Shown here piece after piece: positions 20,560-32,725 of a stretch of DNA of 64,000 nt. The notes under the pieces were generated by a model, which saw only the letters and a program-made list of their open reading frames with translations, searched no databases and was not told the DNA's origin. Source of the stretch: Anaeramoeba flamelloides (Eukaryota; Metamonada; Anaeramoebidae). A program made the position numbers and the translations under genes. The DNA is taken from assembly GCA_027625915.1 (NCBI GenBank), contig JANTQA010000070.1, forward strand, positions 13,087,001 to 13,151,000. The letters run 5' to 3'. Numbering within the stretch: position 1 is the first letter of the stretch; every line of letters begins with the position of its first letter.

Positions 20560-21010
20560 TTCGTCAAGTTCCGTAGAGTGCCCAGGTTTTCTTTTGGTTT
20601 TCTGTTTTATTTGTGAAGTGTTCTAGGTTTTTTTGAGGTTTTCTATTTTATTTGTGAAGTGTTCTAGGTTTTTCAAATAAATGGAAAACACAATAAAACC
20701 GAGAACACTTCACAAATAAATAGAAAACTCAAGAAAACCTGACGAAAATCTATTGATTTTCGTTAGGTTTTTTTTACTTTTTGTAATAAACCGAAAATTT
20801 ATTAAAATTTTCTGTTTATTTCAAAAAGTAAAAAAAACCTAGAACACTTCACAAATAAACAGAAAACTCAAGAAAACCTAACAGTGGTTTTCTATAATTC
20901 AAAAGAATTGAGAAAAATATTTGATTTTACTCAATTCTTTTAAATTCTGGAAAAGTTAACGGTGTTTTTTTTTAAAAATTGAGAAATAAATAGAAAATAT
21001 CTTAAGAGTT
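20560..21010. repeat. Modular hairpin array C3
   Basis: The largest array of family C. Module (i) is CCAGGTTTTCTTTTGGTTTT with mirrors around ACTCAAGAAAACCTGACG. Module (ii) is TAGGTTTTTTTTACTTTTTG with mirror CAAAAAGTAAAAAAAACCTA. Module (iii) is AATTCAAAAGAATTGAGAAA with mirror TTTTACTCAATTCTTTTAAA. The phrase 'gtgaagtgttctaggttttt' is repeated several times. Non-coding. Confidence 0.75.
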
Positions 21011-21556
21011 GAGTCATTACGGTTAAAAATAATTTTCTGAAATGGATTAACAAAAATTTTTAATTTTAATGAGAGCCTTATAACAATCAAAAACTAGCCA
21101 ACCAGATGTATGATAGATCTCCAAAAATAAATAATTGAAAATGAAAAAATTTTAGAAAAAAGTAGCTAAAGAGTGAGACTCAATTTCCAATTTACAAGGT
21201 TAGAATATATAATTTTTTCAAACATCTGTGTTGGTTTTGAAGTGTTGATCTTTTGCACTTTTTGGAGATATCTTGTAGGTTTTTTTTTTTACACATCTTA
21301 TATGAGTTACTTTTATCTCAAGACTATTACAAAATACTTACTTTGTCAAATTTAGAGGGTTACAAAATAACTACAAATTAGATTAAATCGGATTGGATTG
21401 GTAGTGTGCTTAAAGAAAACAATTTGTTTTAAATTGTAGACACTTGACCTTTTGGAACAAAATAAAATAAGAAAGGTTTGAAATTTCTTTTTTATTAAAT
21501 TTGATTTTTTGGAATTGAGATTACCTTTAAACTTTTTTTTAAAATTGATAATTTAA

Positions 21557-22500
21557 TTAAGGGACTAGTCTCTATTAATTTTTTTTTTGACCAATAACTA
21601 AATCATGAATCCTTATCTTGAAATATGTTTAAAATTAAAAATAGACAGGTTTTTTCAATGTTAGAACTTTTAGTTCTTGTTTTTTTAAAATTTTACAATT
21701 CTGTCAAAAAAAGTGACTTTTAAAAATTTTTTTTAAAAAAAAGATCTTTAACAGATGAGAATTTTTTGATTAATTTTGGATTTAATTATTTTCTCAAAAA
21801 TAATATTTATTCTCATTTTTAAAAGGGAAAAAATAATTTAAAACTGGTCAATATTTTCTTTTTCACTTCTGTTCATCCAACTTGACTCTATAAAGAACTC
21901 AATTTGTTTTATCAATAATTACTTTTTAAAAAAATAGTTCTTATTCTTTTCTTTTATTTTTTTTGACTCTGACAAAAAAATTTGGGATGATAATTTGAGA
22001 AGACTTAAAAAAAACTTCAAATTCAACAAAAACAAAAGAGTGTAAACTCAAAAAGTAGATGTATGAAAAAAAAAAGAATGGTACAAGAAAAGAAAGAAAA
22101 TCTTTTATTAAGAGTAAAGCATATATTGAATATTTTTTTTCGAATCAAACTGTTTTTTCATGCAAATACAAAAAAACCTTTTCAGGTTTATTTTTCAAAC
22201 TATTTCTTGTACTTCTTCCACAAACACAACAAATTTTTGCTTTCTCGCTCCTATTTTTTTTATTTTTTGTATTTTTGCAAAAAGTTGAAAAAAAGGCAAC
22301 TTTCAAAAAAATGAAAAAAACGAAAAAAATTTTATTTCTATAAAAACAATAACTAAATTTAATGAATGTCATTTATCAAGATTTGATTACTATACTAAGA
22401 AGTTTTTCACTTTGATTTCAAATCTAAGTAATTAGTAAAAAAAAATTCTAAATCTCTATTAAATTTACCTAAAAAAATTTAATAGAGACTAGTCCCTAAA
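21557..22500. mobile_element. Putative TIR element H (~940 bp)
   Basis: The left end TTAAGGGACTAGTCTCTATT is mirrored at 22470-22500 by AATAGAGACTAGTCCCTAAA; the terminal repeats are about 28 bp including flanking T/A runs. Only this copy is seen. The interior has lysine/phenylalanine-rich low-complexity frames on both strands (~22059-22372) that look non-coding. Confidence 0.6.
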
Positions 22501-22864
22501 AGAAAATCATTCTAATTTTTTTTTTAATTGAATTTTTTGACAAATGGATATAATTAATTTTTTTTTTTTTGTTATTGGATTTTGTAAATCAAAAGAAGGG
22601 CACTTTCACAATACCCTTTTTTATTTCAAGTTACTTCATGGGTATGGTGCAGATCAACAATAAGTGACTAGAGCCATCAAGATCTTTTTTTTTTTTTTTT
22701 TTTTTTTTGTTTTTAACTCAGAAAATAGAATTTTTTTAATCAATTTCTGAAGAATGAAAATCCTTTTTGATAACCAAAACTAAGAAAAATTATAATAAAT
22801 CAGCATTTTTCGTTTTCAAAATATAGTTCTTAAGGTGTATTGAAATAAATATCATAAACTATTT

Positions 22865-23556
22865 TTCAGTCAAAGGGGCCCAGTTGTAATGGTATAATAC
22901 ACGTGTTTAAAGGATTTGCATAGATATTAGAAGAAAAACTTTATTTTTGAAATTTTCAAAATCAAAATCATTTTTTCACATTTTTACACATTTTTGTTTC
23001 AATTTTTTTTTTGATTTTTTTTTTTAAAACATCATTCATTTGCAAAAAATTTTTTATTGCAAGATCAATAGTCACTTGGTAAAAACGTGTTATTCTAATG
23101 TTATTGAAACCATGGAAATGATTGTTGAGAAATCTATTGATTTCTATTGCAATTCTATTCGATCTTTGATCTTGATATTTGATTAATAAATGTGAAAATT
23201 TTTCACTTCATTTTCATTTCCTTTTTCAAATAGAGACCACAAATACCAACAAACTTTGTTTGGGGCTTGATTTCTAAAAGAAAAGTATCGAAAATGATGT
23301 GAAAAATGTTTCATATTTATTATTCAAATACCAGTAAAAGATCAAAACGAACATCCTTGTTTTTCTCAATATGTTACCTAAGAATTTGAGTTTTACAATT
23401 TTCAAGAAAAGCTATTGATTAATTAGTTTTCTTTCAGACATGTATCAACATTTCTTTGAGGTGTATTATTCTGCTTATTTCTTATTGGTTCTTCAAAGAT
23501 CAATTATATAAAATAATTGATATTTGAAAAAAAACGTTGGTACCCTTTGACTGAAA
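22865..23556 (+). mobile_element. TIR element D2
   Basis: Ends TTCAGTCAAAGGGGCCCAGT and GGTACCCTTTGACTGAA are inverted repeats. The interior TTGCAAGATCAATAGTCACT and 'ttattgaaaccatggaaatg' match D1 and D3. The longest of the related copies; still no transposase frame. Confidence 0.75.
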
Positions 23557-24169
23557 CAGAGTTTATTACTAAATAAAGACTATTTATAATATTGCCTTTA
23601 AAATGATAAGGATAAAAAAATTATTAAAAATCTTCTTAGAAAGTCATTTTTATAATGAAAAATGAAGTTTAAAATTATATGAAAATCTTAATTAAAAGAT
23701 TTTAAGATAATTGAAATTATGAAAATCGAAACTCGGTGGTCTACTTATTAATGGTTTTGAATCCAGATTTGCATTCTTATTTGACCAGCCTTGATTTTTT
23801 TGGAAAATTCCTTAATAATGAATCCAATTTTTCCTAAAATTCTATATTTGATTTTGTTATTCCAAATATTACTTTTTGAATTATAAGAATAAAAATTTTA
23901 GATGAAAATATTTCTTAAAAATAATAATTAAATGGGATTTTGTTGTAAAATTAATCAAATCACAAATCTTAAAAAATATCCAATTATTTTTATTTTTAGA
24001 GATCTGAAATAATTTATTTAGAATAAATTAATTTCATCTCTGAAGAATTTATTTGAGTGTTTTATTAAACTAAAATTTGATTTTTAAATTTATTTTTCAT
24101 ATTAAAAACTTTTTAAACACAAAAAGTATATTTGACAAATTAAAAACTTTTAAAAAAAAACCCGAAATT
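23557..24169. other. Intergenic, no gene seen
   Basis: AT-rich, no credible frame or confidently matched repeat. Confidence 0.5.
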
Positions 24170-24560
24170 TAATTTTAGAGTTTCTGGAAAGTGCCTTCAA
24201 GTACCTAGGTTTTCTTGAGGTTTTCTGGGTTTTTTTGTGAGGTGTTCTAGTTTTTTTTTTACTTTTTGTTATAAATAGAAAATTTTAATAAATTTTTGGT
24301 TTATTACAGGGTTAGGTTAGGTTATTGTAATTATTGTTGATGAACATTTTTAAGAGAAGATGCAAACAATTTACAATTAGTCACCTTCTCACGAAAATTT
24401 TCAATTCTTTCTAAAAATTTCTAAACAAAAATTTGGAAAATATTGAAATTCAGCAGAGTTCCGCCAAGTGCCTAGGTTTTCCAGAATTCAAAAGAATAGA
24501 GTAAAATCAAAGATTTTCCTCAATTCTTTTAAATTAAAAAAAACCTAACTGCAAACACAG
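24170..24560. repeat. Modular hairpin array C4
   Basis: Starts with GGAAAGTGCCTTCAAGTACC and TAGGTTTTCTTGAGGTTTTC (module i), and ends with the hairpin 24477-24535 built on CCAGAATTCAAAAGAATAGA. The repeated phrase 'gttccgccaagtgcctaggtttt' parallels C3. Confidence 0.65.
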
Positions 24561-24989
24561 GGTAATTTTGTTGAATTACCTCTGCTCAGCAATAAAGAAA
24601 AAAAAATTAAAAACTTTTTAAAAACCAAAAGTAATTTTTAAAAAATAACAAAATTAAATAACTAAATTATTCAAAGATAGACAGAGAAAAAGAATCTCCA
24701 AAACTTATAATCAACAACATCTATAACAACAGATCTCTTCAAGTCTTAATTTAGTTTTGAAATATTTAAAAGATGGGAGGTATTATTACCAAATAAAGAA
24801 ACACTAAAAATTGAAAATGAGAAAATAACTTTATTTGACTCATGAAAAAGTTCCCACAATGCTGATCAACTCACTAAAGAAAAGAAACCTCCCAACATTC
24901 GTCTCTTAATAAAAAATTACAAATTTTTCCTAACATACCGTAATCAAAATAAATTGTGCAAAAAAATTAACGCATATTTCAATTTAAAA

Positions 24990-25335
24990 AGTTTATTTTT
25001 TTGTTATAGAAGACCTATACCTTTGAACCTTTACAAATTAAAGAAACTGATAATAAGCCCTAAAAAGTATGGTATTGGTTTCTTATTGTTCTATTATTTC
25101 AAAAGAAATTCTAAAAATGAAGGATCAAATTGCAAAATTTATCTCAAAAAATAGAGTATATTTTTAAGAAAATTTTAATCATCAAAGAAACAAAAAAATT
25201 GAAAAAAATTGAGAATATTATGGAAAAATTTCAACTATTTGAATGAATAATTTAAATTTTACTGCAAATAACCAGACATTTACTATCAAAATTGATTTGA
25301 ACTTAGGTATACTATTTGTTAGTGGATTGGATGTT
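24990..25335 (+). repeat. Dispersed repeat G2
   Basis: Diverged copy of G1 (7735-8080): 'ttatagaagacctatac', TTGATTTGAACTTAGGTATA. Approximate ends, non-coding. Confidence 0.45.
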
Positions 25336-26020
25336 GCCTTGGTACAAGAAGAAAAAAAAAGCACGGATAATTTTTGAAACATCGATATTAGTCTTTGGAC
25401 AGGGCATTATTTTGATCACTGTAGGAAACTGAACCAAAAATTTTAATCAAGGACTAATAATTAACTTGAAAAAAATTGAGGACTTTAGAATGACTTGTTA
25501 ATTTTCTCATTTAAATTTTTCAAATAATTGAAAAAATTTCAAGACTTTTTTTTTATATAATAAACTTTGGTTTTCCAAATCAAAAGCCCAATACACTAGA
25601 TCAATATTTCTTATAAAAAGACAAAATAGATAACAACCTACCCACTTATAACTCTCAGAATAGCCCGTTTGAAAACAGTATTTGTTAATTGTTTGGTGAG
25701 ATATAGATAATCAAACAGTCAAATTATTTTTTAAATACAAATCCATTTTGAAGATAAAAAGGGTTTTAATCATTAAAAGTTTACTTACACTAGACAAAGT
25801 AATCTTGGTATTCTACGAAAACATCGAATTTATAATATTAACAGTACAATTTCTGGAAAAAATCCAAAAAACTTGATCTTCTTTTTGAGAACAAAATCTT
25901 TGAATTGTTTGATTAAAAAGATTCAAATACAGAAAAATAAAACTTATAGTTTTCAAAAACGACGTCTTCAAAAACTTTGTTTTTTTCATTTTTTTCACTT
26001 TTCAACCTTTTTAAATTATA
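25336..26020. other. Intergenic, upstream of saposin-like gene
   Basis: AT-rich, no credible frame. The bases before 26021 should hold the promoter of the saposin-like gene. Confidence 0.45.
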
Positions 26021-29000
26021 ATGAAAAAATTTACACTTGTAGCATTTGCACTTTTTTTAATCTTGCTCATATCTTCAGGTACATTTTTTTTTTATTTCTG
26101 AAAATTTGTTGTATATTTTTTTTCTGATTTGTAAAAAAGAACTTTTTTGTTTTTCTTTTTAATTTGAATTATCAAACAAGGTCAAAACGATCATTTTTTT
26201 GTGGGGTGATAGAAATGAAAAAACATTTCACCTTGACCAACCAACAACAATACCAATTTTTTAAATAAACTCTTTTTTTCATTGTCAATTAACCACAATA
26301 TCTTTCTTCAAAAAACCAATATTCTAAATGCCTATTGAACATTGTAATATAAAATAACAACTAAACATGCGAAAAAGACATTTGAAAAATAAGAGAACAT
26401 TTTTTTGGAGTTCTAAAATCAAAAAAAAATTTTTCAAATAACAAAACTCAAAATTCGTAATTCGTGAATTTTACAATTTGACAAACCAAAAATAGATCAA
26501 TTTTTGTAAAGAAGAATTTAATTGTTCCACAGCCTCAAAAATATTTGAATTACTGTTTTTCAGTTTCCCTTAATTTTTTTTCATGATACTGATAAATTCA
26601 ACAATATTTGATCAAATTTTTAGTTCAATTTCCCTTTTTGGAATCAATTAACTCAATGAATAAAACAACTTAAGATAAAAAAATCTTTTGAAAGTCAAAT
26701 CAATTTTACATAGCTTCTTCACATTTAAACACATAGAATAATTTATTCAAAGCTTGTGTAAAAAAATTTGTAAAAAAAGGAAAATGAATTAAAAATTTTC
26801 AGATATTTTTTTGAATTTATCAGTAAACTGCAAAAAAAATGAGATCTAATTTTGAATTGTAAAATGGAAGCAATTGCAAAAAATTGCAACTGTTTTAAAA
26901 AAGTTCTGACTCCAAGTTTAATAAGCGGTGTACAAACTGACTAATTCGCGCGTTTTAGTAAGTTTGGGTTCACACTTGATAAAGCTATAAGTAGAATCCT
27001 TTTTTAACACAGCGATTCCAAATATTACCGTTCGGGAAAAAAAGTTCAACACGTCTTTTAATTGGGAACATTAATAGAAACCTGAAAATGAAAAGTAAAA
27101 TCAATTAACAGAAGAAACCAATTAATTTTAAAGAATAATCCATTATATTATTTTCAATCAAACCTCTAAACACAATTTAAATTCTACTTTATTATTCAAA
27201 TTGTTCAAGTGGTTTTGGAGATCGCAAAAAAAGTCAATTTTTTGAACAAATTTTTAATGATTGATCAATCAAAGAAAAACTTCTACCATAGTAAAAGATA
27301 GTATTAAAAAAATTGTTGTTGTGTTTAATCCTCCATTTTGTCTTTATTTATTCATTTTTTCTTTTATTAATTGATCTTATTTCGAATGTTCTGGTTCTAT
27401 TAAGGCTCCCCATTAAAAACTGTGTTAAACTTTTTTTCCCTGTTTCAATTTTTTTCATAAATAGTTATTATTTTTTTTGTGCTTATTAATAAAGATAAAT
27501 TTGAATGAAATTATTCAAACTAGAATAATGTCTATTTTTAAAACTCTTAAAGCCAATTCCACATGAATAGAAAAATCACTAAAATAATAAATCCTAAAAA
27601 AGTTAATTTTTACAACAATAAGTTTCACTTTTAAGGAACAAAGTTTCAACGGAAATTTAAATCACAATAAAAATACCAAATTAAAGCATAAATTTCAGAT
27701 TCTAGTAAAAAAAAATTCCAAAAAAATGTGCCTTAATTTGAGATTTTTTTGTGTCTTAAATTTCCGTTGAAACTTTGTTCCTTAAAATTGGAAATGACTG
27801 TTGTAAAAATTCAAATTTTGGAAAATTGAACATTTTTAACTTTTGGTTGAGTCTGATGTTTTGAATTCTATTTTAATTCAAGAACCGTTCTAATGATTGG
27901 ACTTGGTTTTTGTTTTAAAATGAACAAAAAAATATTTAAAAAATATTTGAAAATGTTAAAATTTTTTACAGTTTTACAATTAAAAAATATATCACATTTT
28001 TTTTTTTTTTTTTTTTTGGATAGCTGTTGGTTCACTTTCAGATCGAAAAGGAATTAATTGAAAAAATAATTTTACAAAAGTGTGAAATAAAAGTTTTTAT
28101 TAATAAACATTTCACTCAAAGTGGACCAGCAAAATATGAAAAATTCACTTTTTTTTTAAGAATCAACCAACTTATGATTGTTTAGAAATAAGAGAAACAA
28201 TAAACTTCGGATTAGAGTTGATAATCATAAACTGAATACCTGAACAAACCATAAAATTTTTGAAAAAAAATGATAAAAAATTTTTTCGGTCGCTTTTCAT
28301 TGGAACTTCTCGTGCAAAGTATCTCAATTTCTTTGGGAAATTAAAATTGTTGTCAATAAGATTTTTTAATAGTAATTGTATGAATTTTAAAAAAAAATAC
28401 AAATCTTCACTTTTCTGTATGTTAATTTAGAGTTTAAAACTTTTTTTTTTTTTAAAATTTACTTTTTTTTAAAAAAAAAAAGAAAAAAAAAAGAAAAAAA
28501 AAAAAAAAATCCAACAAAAAAAAATTACTAAATGAGAAAAAATGATTTTGATCCAAAAATTGAAATAATGATCAAATTTAAAACTAGAAAATATATTTTG
28601 AGAGGAATAATGAATTAAACTCATAGAATGTGTTCTATTTCTTCAATAAAAATGGGGACACTTTGACTGAAAAAGAGTTTATTTTCAAAGTACACACAAA
28701 GTGTTACTTTTTGAAAAAGTACAATTAAAATTTTGAATTAGAAAAAAATAAATAACTCACTTGAAAATACTCAAATCTTTTTACTAACTTTAAATTAATA
28801 CAATTAAAGTTCTGATCATAAAATAGATTTTTTTTTTTTACAACATGACACCACCCTTTTTGAATGTTAATTAGTTTACTTAACGTTAAAATTTAATTTT
28901 TTCTCATATTTAACTTTTTGATCTTTTTTTTAAACAAAATCTTTTTTAACATAAATCTATAAAGTTCAATCATCAGAAATTGAATGTAATATTTGCCTTA

Positions 29001-29212
29001 CAGTTGTAACATACTTGGAGGATTTCTTAGAGGAGGCAAAAACTGAATCTGAAATCGAACTCTTTCTTGAAACTATTTGCTCCAAACTTGGCTTGTTTAA
29101 AGACCGATGTGACACCATAGTTGTAGAATATGTACCCGAAATAATCAAATTGCTTGAAAACGAAGAACCACCAAAACGTGCATGTGAAATGGTTCATCTC
29201 TGTTCTCAATAA
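26021..29212 (+). CDS. Secreted saposin-B/amoebapore-like peptide, two exons
   Basis: Exon 2 (28965-29212) is certain in character: six cysteines in the pattern C-x2-C-x27-C-x9-C-x24-C-x5-C (ECNICLTVV, LETICSKLG, KDRCDTIV, KRACEMVHLCSQ), an amphipathic helical saposin-B domain that fills the exon. Exon 1 (26021-26078) encodes MKKFTLVAFALFLILLISS, a clean signal peptide, and joins in frame (G|TT). The product would be 101 residues, the size of amoebapore precursors. Saposin-like proteins bind lipid; amoebapore-type members lyse membranes of ingested bacteria in lysosomes. A histidine two residues before the last cysteine is as in Entamoeba amoebapores. The weak point is the 2,886-nt intron with a GTACAT donor, unlike the GTAA of other introns here. 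Three repeats (A3, B3, D4) within it explain its length. AATAAA overlaps the TAA stop. Confidence 0.7.
27035..27439 (-). mobile_element. TIR element A3, inverted, in saposin-like intron
   Basis: Core ends GGAAAAAAAGTTCAACACGT and TGTGTTAAACTTTTTTTCC. The interior is the reverse of A1/A2 ('gaagaaaccaattaa', 'attgatcaatcaaagaaaaa'). More diverged than A1 and A2. Confidence 0.8.
27606..27810. repeat. Foldback element B3
   Basis: Arms TTTTTACAACAATAAGTTTC and a complement ending AAATGACTGTTGTAAAAAT. The inner arm shares TTTCACTTTTAAGGAACAAA with B2. Confidence 0.75.
28112..28673. mobile_element. TIR element D4
   Basis: Ends CACTCAAAGTGGACC and GGGGACACTTTGACTGA. The interior contains long A/T tracts at 28440-28510 where sister copy D5 has an AAAG microsatellite, and 'tattttgagaggaataatg', 'tgttctatttcttcaat' shared with D5. 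It is a D-end element with a different interior from D1-D3. Confidence 0.6.
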
Positions 29213-29520
29213 AATATGGGATTATAAAACGTTGATGAATTAGTAATGTTATTTAAAATAAAAATAACCAAAATGATTCTAAGAGAAAAAATTTAGATTC
29301 AAATATTTGAATTTAAAAGGAGAGGTCAATAACAAATGAGAAGACTAATAAATAAAGAAATTATTTAAGGTTACCCTTAACTATTTAATTTTATTTCGTA
29401 CAAGTTTTGTTTTATTATAATTGTAATTTGGAAATAATATAAATTTTAATATGGTTGATTAAAAAACAGTATTTAAAAGAATTCCTTGATGGATTTTCCC
29501 GACAAAGTCCATATTTTGGA

Positions 29521-29556
<36 letters not shown>

Positions 29557-32074
29557 AGATATGACGTTTTTTTGGTTTTATTAAACGGGTTTTGCACGTG
29601 TGAGCTACGCATAAATTTCGTTTATTTCTGATATATATATATGTGTGTGTGTAATCAAAACACAAAAAACTTAGGTTAGCTGATCTAATTTGGAATTGGT
29701 AAAAAAGTTAAAATTTGACCACTTTTCTTCATCAACGTGTAATTTTTTTAATAAAAAAAGTAATTCTTTTTCTCAGTGTTTAAAGAGTTTACAATTTATA
29801 AGAGTTTCAAACGGAAAACCTACTTTGTATTATTTTGGTGTTTTCAAAAAAAAATCAAACTATTTTCATGGTTTAAAATCCCTCCAAGTTAATGGGAAAT
29901 CGTGGATTCCCATTGTTTTCAAGGCTTTTAAGGCAATTATTTCCTATCTCTATATTATTTTTTTTTAAGTTTTTTCGTTGTATTTAAGTTTTTTCCTTTG
30001 AATTTTTCCACATCCCAGAAACAAAAATTATGATTTCAAAAGAATTCAAGGACTTTTTCAAAAAACAAAAAATGAAAAAACAAATGAAACGAAAAATAGG
30101 TATAAAAAAATTGAAAAAACGCTATTTTATAGGTCTTTAGTGGTTGTAAAACGAAAAATGTTATATATGTGATATATATATATATATATATATTGCAATA
30201 TTATTAAATAGAGGGTTTGATGGGAACATGGGTTATTACCATATGAACAAGAAATTCAAACTAATATTAAAAAAATCGTGATAAAACCAACTTTATCTCG
30301 AAAAATCATAAAATCATGGTAATGAAAAATATCACTATAAAATACAATTATTGCAAAAAAAGAAAATTATTTTTTTAACTATTATCAAAAAAAAAAAAAG
30401 CACAACCAATAAAAATACTTACAAGATCTTTTCAACCATACTGGCAGTCTACAGGATTCCAGTTTCGGTTTTTCTTTCAGATTTTGTCAAATTTACAATA
30501 CTTGCTGAAAGTTTTTCAAGAATAAAAAGGGTAAAAAAAAAATTGATTTTACAAAAATATAATATTTTGATATTTGCTTGAAATTTTTTAAAGCTATTTA
30601 AATAAAAAATATTTGATTTCTTTGAAAATTCTGAAATTTTTTTTATAAAAATCCAAAAGCAAAAAGGTGCTTAAATCAAAAGTTTACAAAATTTCAATTG
30701 TAAAAACATTTTCATTGTAAGTTATTGGAAATAGATCTTTTAATTGCTTTTCTAAATTTGGAACAATTTCAAAAAAAAAAAAAAAGTTTTGTGAATTAAA
30801 AAAAGTCAAAAATTTGTGCAATTTTTATGTTATAAAAATATTTTCTTTTCATTTTTTTTTCTTTGACAAATAAAATTATATGTGATTATTTAGGATCAAA
30901 TAAAAAATAGATTATTCAAAAAATGCACTTACAACTATAATAGAGGTTTTGTTTAAAATTAAATTATTTTCCTAACAAGACTATTATAGAAAATTAATAA
31001 AGAGGAATCTCCATTCTTATTGGCTATGTTTTTAAAAAAAAGCTTTCATATCTAGATGATTTTTCTTTCCAATTATAAAGATAAAAGAAGAAGTAACAAA
31101 AAAAGAAAAAGAAAAATAATTTTCCGACTATCTTTATAATGAGAAATTATGTTTTTAGGTCTCTGAGAAAGCTATTGATAAGGAAAAAATCACCAATTAA
31201 CTTGAATGAAATAAAGAAAATTATTAAACTAAATTACATTATTTCAAGAATTTATGAAGTGTTTGGGGTTTTGAAATGTTATTTATCCAGAAAAGTTCGT
31301 AATAAGACAATAGACAGAAAAACTATTATTTTTCTTTATTTATATATATGGTTTGATTAAAAAATGGGTCAATCTGTCTACCAACCAAATCAAATCGAGT
31401 TAATAACATTCTCTATATGACCATTGATTTGATGAATTCCCCAATTGTTGGGTTTTCCAAAAGTAAATTTTTTAAACAATCATTTTTTTGGATCAAGCAT
31501 AAGATTATTTTTTAAAAATAAAGTTTTTGAACTTGTCGAAATCTTAATGGACTATTTTTTCACTATCAATAATGGAATTTTCAGAATTATTGTAATATTC
31601 TGGAATTTTCTAATATTATGTCATATCCTGATTTTATGCTATACAGTCCTTCCAACCCTACTGTGAACTTTTATAAGAAATAAAAATTGATTTTCTCCAA
31701 GAAAAATTGTATCGTTTGTTTCAAACTAAAAATGGTTAATAAAGTTTATTATACACATTAATATTTATAATAGAGGAAAACAAATCATTCGTTTTTTTTT
31801 TTTTTTGGTTTTAGAAGTTGACAAACAAACTAATAAAAAAAAAATTACATTGATTTGAATCTTCAATTTCCAAAATAGTTCCAACTTTTTTTTAGGTTTT
31901 AATTTTATTTTTTATAATTTTTATAATACAGGGGGTTTATACCGGGTTAATTTATAAAATCAATTATTAATCGTTATGTAGAATTAACTGTTGATGAATA
32001 CTAAAGAATGATTTTTTATTTTACAATTTACTATTTCAGATGAGTCATATTTGTGCGATATATACCCCCATCCC
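29213..32074. other. Intergenic, no gene seen
   Basis: 2.9 kb of AT-rich DNA with two AT microsatellites (29524-29552, 30172-30192) and a GT run (29642-29651). Several frames of 60-90 codons are low in complexity and show no domain. Confidence 0.5.
29524..29552. repeat. (AT)n microsatellite
   Basis: About 14 uninterrupted AT units. Similar runs at 30172-30192, 33135-33161 and 42146-42169. Confidence 0.95.
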
Positions 32075-32725
32075 ATTCATAGTATCCAACCAAAAATGAA
32101 AAATTCATTTTTTTTTATTCATAAATCAAGTAATATACATTTTTTTAGAAATTAGAGGATTGAAAAACTTTATATTAAAGTATATATTCATAAAAGAAAT
32201 ATATGATCAAACTCGAAATTTACCAAAAAATAAAATGAAAAAAAAATACTTTGGGTAATATATTATCTAAATATTTCATAATTTTTGTGTCTTTCTTTTA
32301 GAAAATTAAAATTGTAAATAAGAATAATTTTTTAATATTAAATATCTTCCTTTTAGAACAAATTACATCACATCAAATTCAAGAGATTAATTTGAATGAT
32401 CTAATATTATTTTCAAATCATTTCCAATTTGTATTTCTGAAGAAAAAAAAAAAAAAACAGTGGGTGGGGGGGGGGGGGATAAAAAGAAAGAAAAAGAAAG
32501 AAAGAAAAAGAAAGAAAGAAAAAGAAAGAAAGAAAAAGAAAGAAAGAAAAAGAAAGAAAGAAAGGAAAAGAAAATAATAGAAATAAAAGTAAGAAAAAAA
32601 CAAATTTTACAAAATGAGAAAAAAAGAATTCTGATCTAAAAATTGAAATTTTATTTTGAGAGAGTTTATGATTATCCCCGAGAATATATTATATTTCTTC
32701 AATTAGCAGTCCACGTTGACTAAAT
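32075..32725. mobile_element. Element D5, with microsatellite interior
   Basis: Left part 'atccaaccaaaaatgaaaaattca' and right part 'aaaattgaaattttattttgagag', 'attatatttcttcaattagc', AGTCCACGTTGACTA match D4. Ends are decayed. Confidence 0.5.
32462..32576 (+). repeat. Poly-G tract and (AAAG/AAAAAG)n microsatellite
   Basis: A run of G broken once (32462-32478) is followed by ~95 bases of AAAGAAAGAAAAAG units of about 14 bp. Both strands give lysine/glutamate or serine/phenylalanine artefact frames. It is purine-only on the plus strand for ~110 bases, so it could form triplex or G-rich structures. Confidence 0.95.

Noticed and set aside
22059-22372. Overlapping frames on both strands in element H
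   Set aside because: K/F-rich composition typical of T/A tracts; no conservation or domain.
32392-32603. Lys/Arg/Glu frame and its Ser/Phe antisense
   Set aside because: Products of the AAAG microsatellite and the poly-G run.
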